This document shows positions 58,438 through 64,000 of a DNA stretch of 64,000 nucleotides, one piece after another. Position numbers and translations under genes: made by a program. The DNA comes from Cryptomeria japonica. Taxonomy: Eukaryota; Streptophyta; Pinopsida; Cupressales; Cupressaceae. Location: NCBI RefSeq assembly GCF_030272615.1, contig NC_081405.1, positions 468,646,008 through 468,710,007 of the forward strand, given 5' to 3'. The notes beneath the pieces were generated by a model. It was not told where the DNA came from, searched no databases, and saw nothing but the letters and a program-made list of their open reading frames with translations. The stretch's first letter is position 1, and every line of letters starts with the position of its first letter.

Positions 58438-59590
58438 GTCATCATGCTTGAAATCATCAGAAATCTGAGGATAATTAGACTAAAAGGATGAATCACAAGA
58501 ATTCTTAACTAATTAAACCGATTCTAAACACAATTCAATGAAATAAATGAAAGAAATAAGAAGATTAAGCTTATTAAAACTCCCTATTCTCCACTTGTGC
58601 TTCCATTGTTGTTGATGTAGGTGGCTCTCAGGTATTGCACTTGATTTCCTGCATAAAATAGACAACAATATTGAAGACTATGATTCTAGATTGAATTGAG
58701 AAAATGATGTTGAATTTATAGATTTTCAACACAAAGGGGATGAGAAATAGAACTCAAGTGTTGATTGGGAGACAACTGAAATTGATTGATCAATTAACAG
58801 AGTTGATTAATTTGTTAACTCATTTGATTGATTAGTCAACTAGATTGATTGGAGAGTGAACTAAATAGATGGATTAGTAAACTTAGTTGATTGATTAGTC
58901 AACTGCATAGATTGGGGAGATGTCTGAATTGATGGATTAGAAGATTGAATTGATTGGATTAGTCATAAAAAGCTGATTTTGAGTTAAAAAGGATGATTGT
59001 TGAGTTAGCTAAGTTAACTGATTAGACAACTGATTTGATCAATCACTTCTGATTTAGCATGTGTTGTAGGAATTTGAAATTGAATTTGATTTTCATTCTC
59101 AATTTGGATTTGAATTTGGTCATTCAAATGCTGAAATGCACATGAAATTAACTGAAATTCAGATTTGGGGAAAACGTGAATTTGAAAATATGAAATTAGA
59201 TGAAATGATATTAAATTTGAATTTGGGGAAAATGAGATGAAATTAGATGGAATTATGTTGGAATTATAATTTAGGGATTTGGAGGAATTTGATTAATTTA
59301 TATTAAATAATTTAAAAGAAATTATATAAACTTAGGAGATTGAATTAATTAAATAATAAAGATTATTTAATTAAGGAATAAATCATAATTAATTGAATAA
59401 TTGATATTTAATTAATAATTGAGATAGGGTTAACTGATTAAATGATTTGAGAATAGAAATAGACTAATTAGAAGTGTTGAAGGGCGATGATTAGAAGAAA
59501 TAGTTAGTTTAATCAAATAATTAAAGAATTACTTAATTTAATAGACGAATAATTAGTGTAGAATTAATGAGACATTTTTAGGTGTCTACA
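58438..59590 (-). repeat. 3' LTR of gypsy element H
   Basis: On the minus strand TGTAGACACCTAAAAATG…GCATGATGACA, about 1153 bp, AATTAAATAATT-rich in its 5' half. It is inserted into the gag of element E just after ATAAG (58433-58437). The PPT AAAGAGGGGCAAA (element strand) lies at 59591-59603. Confidence 0.78.
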
Positions 59591-59854
59591 TTTGCCCCTC
59601 TTTGAGACAATGTCGAAATGACATTGTTTCAAATAAAATAGAAGGAAAAATTGCCCCAGTATGCCCCGGTGATGCTAGGGTATAATGCCCCCTCAGAAAA
59701 AGTGGTCGGGAAAATGTGAAATGAAGACCAATTTTTCAAAAATGTGCTAGATAGTGATTAGATGAAGTTTGAAATGTTTTCAATCTCGTTTGCTATGTTT
59801 ACAACTACGTTGAAGCTAGAGGGGTCCACGAGCGTTATGTTGAGAAACCCTAAT

Positions 59855-59862
59855 TTTGAGCT
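59855..59862 (+). promoter_or_regulatory. Possible TATA box of the PMD gene
   Basis: CTTATAAAG about 105 bp upstream of the ATG at 59962, in an otherwise ordinary stretch. Weak evidence on its own. Confidence 0.4.
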
Positions 59863-59961
59863 TATAAAGTGAAGATTGGTATTGATTTGAGCTCATTTGC
59901 ATTATTTTGTTTTGAAAGAAGTCTTTAGAGATATTAGTGCTTTCTGCATCCTTGGAGCGAA

Positions 59962-62489
59962 ATGGCAGGTCACAGAGAGAGGCTGCATTTATCCGAGTGA
60001 GTGCAGTCCTATCAGAGACCTCCTGACATTGGTGGCATGGTGAGTTGCATGATTTTTTGCTTTTTTATGTTTGTATTTTGCAAAATTTTAATTGTTTTTT
60101 GGTGTGCCATCTGCATTAAGTTCGCAACTGACTGTCAATATTGTCGCAATTGATTTAAATGCTTCACATTTGATGTTTTATATCGCATTTGATAAAATTG
60201 AATTGCATTTGTAAGTTTTATTTCACAATTGATAATATCGTATAGCATATGTTAAATTTGAGTCACATTTGACACAAGTATGTCGCATTTGATAATTTTA
60301 CTTCATAGTTGAAATAAATATTTCACATTTGATAGTAAAGGCATTTTTCTTCTTATTTATGCGTCCTGGTAGTTTTGATGATTTAGCTAACTAATTTTTA
60401 TATTTTCCAAATGCAGGCGCATTATCCAGTATTACTTGCTAGGCAGACAATGCCAAATGGTCTTGATCGGCGTCATGAGTTGGTTCCAGAGGATACCGCT
60501 TTGTTACAATAGGTTGGATTGTACTATATAGCACATTTACTTGAGGTTACGGCCAATAGGGCCATGATTACTGCTTTGATTGAGCAGTGGCATTCAAAGA
60601 CATGTTCTTTTCATCTACCAACTGGTGAGGCATCCATCACACTTGAGGATGTGTGGCGTATTTTACACATTTTGATATTTGGTAGATGAGTTACTTTTGA
60701 TCGACATGATGTTATTTCTTCTTTGTGTGCATTTTTTGAGTGTGAGGAGTAGGATCTACAAATCCATGGTCATTATGAGATTCGTTGGGATGATTTTGAT
60801 TATGATGATCTCACTGTTGTGCTTGCTTGTACTGTTGCTGGATTATTGATTCCTAAAAGACATGCCCATGGTTTTCCTATTCAATGGGGATGTGTCATAC
60901 ATGATATGATTATTGACAAATGTGTGTTTGCTTGGGGTCCTTGTCTTCTTGTCACTTTTTATCATTAGATGCATGGGATTGTTTACTTGCAGTAGAAATC
61001 AGTTGTATGTGGTATTACTTTTCTCAAGACATGGGCTTGGGAGAACATAGCTGTCTTTCATCCTGCATTACATATGCATTTAGAGCCATATCATCTATAT
61101 GCTTTTGGGTATACTGTTGGTGAGAGGCATAGGGCATCAAGTAACATCTTGTATTGGCATCATCAAATTGATATCTTACAGTATTTCTCATGGAGACCTT
61201 ATCTTACTTTCCCTAGTTGGACTGATGATGCTCAACATCTTCCTTTTTGTCATTAGTAGAGATATCTTAATGGTCAAGATGTGGGTGGTCATAGGGTTAT
61301 TGATATGCATCTTCTTGTCTGTGTACTGAGATAGTTCGGGGAAGTATAGGGTATCCCAGATGTGACAACTTATTTTGCTTGCACTACTCGATAGGTTGGT
61401 GATTAGGGTGCTTGCATGCACCTTCATGCTGCTATTGCTGAGTTTGATGCTCTTACTCCTATTTTGTGGGGATGGCATGTTGGTGTAGAGAATCCAGGGT
61501 CCAGAACATAGTACAGTGTATGGTGGATACAACAAAGGCCTACACCTTTGATAGATCCAACAATTCTGATTGGTGCTCAGCAGATTAGACATGGCAAGGG
61601 TCCTAAGGGGAGAGGGAGAGGTGGAGAGGGTAGAGATGGATGAGGTAGGGGTGGAGGAGGTAGGGGTGGAGGAGTTAGAGGTGGAGGAGGTAGAGGTGGA
61701 TTTAGAGGTGGAGGAGGTATAGATTTGATAGAAGCGGTTGCAGAGTAGGTGGATAGTGGAGAGGAGAATATGGATATTAATGGAGAGGAGAATGTGGATA
61801 TTAGTGGAGAGATTGCATCCATGAGAAGTTCTGATGAGAGTGATGAGTCAGTATCAGGGTCATCAAGCAGTAGTGGAGATGAGGGCAGGGATGATGGATA
61901 TGATGCAGAGATTCCCTAGGCTGTGGAGTCTATAGGTGTGGAGAGAGGAGATGAGAAGGGACTGAGAGATCAAGTTAGGTGTTTAGAGGAGCTGGTCGCT
62001 ACTTTATGGTAGTGGCAAATGGAGGATAGAGATCAATATCAACATGCAATGGAGGGGTTGACTATAGAGAGGGATCAGATAGTTGCTGAGAGAGATCAAC
62101 TACAGAGGGAGAGGGATGAGGCAGTTAGGAGAACTCGGATCACCATGGATGAATATGAGAAGTTATTTGGGCTCGTAACAGAGGCATGTAGCCAGATAGA
62201 TAGATATTTTGTCGCTGCACAGGAGGCTATTTATTATTGGTAGGCTTATGAAAGAGATATTCCTAAGGGTCAGAGGGAACCTAGTTTTAGTGCTTTTATG
62301 GGGAGAAGATCAAGTTGATCTACCTCTTGACAGACTAGTAGTAGAGGAGTGATGGGTCCACCTAGAGCACCGTCGAGAGAGGCTAGAGTAGTCAGGATGC
62401 ACCTATTGATAGAGGCAGTATAGGTTAAGAGATTGGATATTGATGTTGTAGATACGATGTATTTTGACACATTTTTATATGATATATGA
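59962..62489 (+). pseudogene. Plant mobile domain (PMD) gene with one intron
   Basis: Exon 1 59962-60039 begins MAGHRERLHLSE; exon 2 60417-62489; together about 716 codons. The intron 60040-60416 has GTGAGT…TGCAG ends and a CTAAC branch-like site near 60388, and joins the exons in frame. Exon 2 has the PMD layout: MITALIEQWHSKTCSFHLP, EASITLEDVWRIL, CGITFLKTWAWENIAVFHP and a tryptophan-rich YFSWRPYLTF. A Gly/Arg-rich run (61590-61730), an acidic Ser-rich stretch (SSDESDESVSGSSSSSGDEG) and a coiled coil (62019-62190) follow. About 21 premature stops (16 TAG, 5 TGA, no TAA) but no frameshift. PMD proteins (MAIN/MAIL1 type) act in the nucleus and the domain also occurs in transposons. This copy is dead. 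Family assignment is from pattern, by eye. Confidence 0.75.
60040..60416 (+). other. Intron of the PMD gene
   Basis: 377 bp, T-rich, with GTGAGT donor and ATGCAG acceptor. It contains six or more repeats of the phrase TCGCATTTGATA / TCACATTTGATA (60165-60330). Retention of an intron argues that the gene was captured as DNA or is spliced only on its own antisense transcript. Confidence 0.7.
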
Positions 62490-63367
62490 TATGCACTCTT
62501 GATGAGCTATTTGATGGTGAAATTCATGGTATAATGTTTCTTTGTTGTGATGATGAATGCAATATGAATGTGGTATGATGCAGTGATTTGATATAGCTTT
62601 ATGTTGCGATGCATAATAGTTGATGAAAAAGAACCTATTATAATGCAATGGACTATCATTATGGAATGATAATGAAAATGTAATGTGATGATATTTATTT
62701 TTGTGTGTCAAAATATGTGTTGAAGACTTTGGAAGAATTGTTAGTTGTTAGATGTAGAATAGATACAAAATGATCAATCAACTGAATCAATCTTTGTTTA
62801 TTCCATATTTTGATATGATAATGGATGATTTGATAGAAATTTTGATGAGAAAGTCTTCATTGCTTTATTCGTAGTGCAATCCATTATCATCATTGAGCCT
62901 TACTATATAACAATGGAGCTTATTACACCAGGGTATGAGTAACCAAGATGTATAGATATCTCATTGCAAAGAAACAAACACTTAATAGATAAGGAATGAA
63001 CCCTCCATGTTGGGAATTACACTAGGGGTCGAGGTATGTGTGGCATTCACAAGCTGAATGCTCCTATCACAGACACCCACTAGAGAAATTGCCCTAGAAC
63101 TTCATTGGTTCAAACCACAAACAACGAACATAGAAAAGGATCATGCCCATCATGACTTCTGTAGTCACTTTTGGACATCCTTGAGTAGCTAAAAGCAATG
63201 ATCTTTGCTAATTTGATGAAAAGAGTCAACCAAAAATAGAAAAAACTCAGCAGTTAGACTAACTGTGCCTTTGCTTTGATATGTTTGATGTGATTTTGAT
63301 AATGTCTAGTTTCAAAAGTTTTTGACCTCATATAAGACCAATCTGTTTGGTTTTGAGTGTACCGATT
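62490..63367. other. Non-coding interior of element H
   Basis: No coding similarity on either strand. TG/AT-rich dinucleotide-like text near 62500-62700 (many TGATGAATG steps), then ordinary sequence. Could be the 3' flank of the PMD gene. Confidence 0.4.
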
Positions 63368-64000
63368 TGTAGGTTCTAGAGACAACTGAGAGGGGGGGGG
63401 GTGAATCAGTTGTCTAATAAATTCAAACCAAAAACTTATTAACCAACTTAATGCTTAATACCGATAAATCGGTTAAGTATGTCGGTAAACAGTGTTAACA
63501 GAAAATTACTATACCAGTAAGAATTAATGCATGAAACATAAGCACAAAGTCATTCACAACATATGACACCAATATTTGTACGTGGAAACCCTATAAGGGG
63601 AAAAACCATGGTGGGAAACCTTACCCATAATCAGATGATACTACTGTAGATAGTAAGTGTACAAAAGGGGTCTGCACATGCAGAAAGGCCAACAACCTAG
63701 AGCTCACTTCTCAAGCACAAATGGGAGTCACACTGACTATAGTTGGATGATTAAATCCAATAAGAATGTACTGCACAAAATAGCATCTTCATATGCTGGG
63801 TTCAGTACCGGTGTAATGCTGATATGCTTCTACAAAAACCTAACTTCACCTTCAAATGATGTCTTTGTGCATGCCTCTACTTTATCTCGCATATACCCTT
63901 TCTTAAATCTTTTTCGCATTCCACTCTTGATCTTACAAATAAGATCTTACATTTATACCATACCCTAAGACCAATTTTAGTAGGTCGGCTCTACAAGATA
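63368..64000 (-). repeat. Copia LTR K, partial at window edge
   Basis: On the minus strand it ends TCTCTAGAACCTACA at 63368. C-loop hairpin AGACAACT (63380-63387) with AGTTGTCT (63408-63415) is perfect, and the typical CCATGGTTTTTCCCC phrase follows near 63600. The base next to the end is not a primer site, so this is a 3' or solo LTR. Confidence 0.75.

Larger units (their letters stand above)
58438..63367 (-). mobile_element. Ty3/gypsy element H, 3' part, with antisense gene
   Basis: 3' LTR and PPT on the minus strand, then an interior running right. No pol was recognised before 63367, where a copia LTR interrupts. The interior next to the 3' LTR carries a plus-strand (antisense) PMD gene. 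Extra antisense ORFs between pol and 3' LTR are described for the Tat lineage of plant Ty3/gypsy elements (for example gene 23 of maize Grande), so H may be Tat-like. Confidence 0.65.

Noticed and set aside
10499-62489. Frequent in-frame TAG as evidence for stop-codon reassignment
   Set aside because: TAA and TGA also occur in the frames, the elements are LTR-bracketed and old, and active-site residues are lost in the same way. Methylation-driven decay explains it more simply.

Overview
This window looks like intergenic DNA from a large seed-plant genome. A gymnosperm such as a conifer is my best guess, from the density, age and depth of nesting of LTR retrotransposons and the AT-rich spacer; the species cannot be read from the sequence. 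I found no intact host gene. Nearly everything recognisable is retrotransposon, and most long reading frames are disabled by in-frame stops.

Layout. (1) 1-17300 is a three-deep nest. A Ty1/copia element on the minus strand (A; only its 5' LTR and gag to early pol lie in the window) is split by a non-autonomous Ty3/gypsy element on the minus strand (606-14890). The right LTR of that gypsy is itself split by a non-autonomous copia-like element on the plus strand (8177-14753). (2) 17322-18256 is a field of diverged dyad-symmetric repeats. (3) 18330-20966 is a decayed LINE (minus). (4) 20967-29167 is a copia LTR split by a nearly complete, decayed copia element B (21182-28275, TSD GATTC). (5) 29508-32218 is a small non-autonomous LTR element C with perfect TSD GTAAA. 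(6) 33533-38481 is a decayed copia element D. (7) 40497-46574 is a truncated LTR (G) joined to a non-coding LTR element (F). (8) 46628-46961 is a complete 334-bp miniature LTR element (TRIM). (9) 47010-53509 holds Ty3/gypsy LTR and gag remains. (10) 53510-58437 holds copia elements I (minus) and E (plus), with a solo LTR inside the gag of E. (11) 58438-63367 is the 3' part of a Ty3/gypsy element H on the minus strand, carrying in antisense an intron-containing plant mobile domain (PMD) gene. (12) 63368-64000 is another copia LTR running off the end.

How the parts fit. Elements A, B, E, I and the 8177-14753 element share related LTRs, a Met-tRNA-type primer site (TGGTATCAGAGC) and GGGGGAG polypurine tracts; where the leader after the primer site is visible it is similar too. 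The 8177-14753 element and element I lack RT, RNase H and integrase in what is visible. The first encodes a coiled-coil/zinc-knuckle protein (ORF1) and a long protein of unknown function (ORF2), and I retains a diverged ORF2-like 3' end. They may be parasites of the autonomous A/B/E-type elements. Two RNA-level structures recur across these families: a hairpin with a C-rich loop 12-25 nt before the LTR 3' end, whose stem changes sequence but stays complementary between families, and a stem that encloses the polypurine tract and the first ~50 nt of the 3' LTR. These, the ORF2 family and the antisense PMD gene are the most interesting items.

Three long dead reading frames (gypsy gag-pro, ORF2 and PMD) carry about 44 in-frame stops but, by my reading, no frameshift. 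That pattern suggests decay by C-to-T transition at methylated cytosines rather than by indels.
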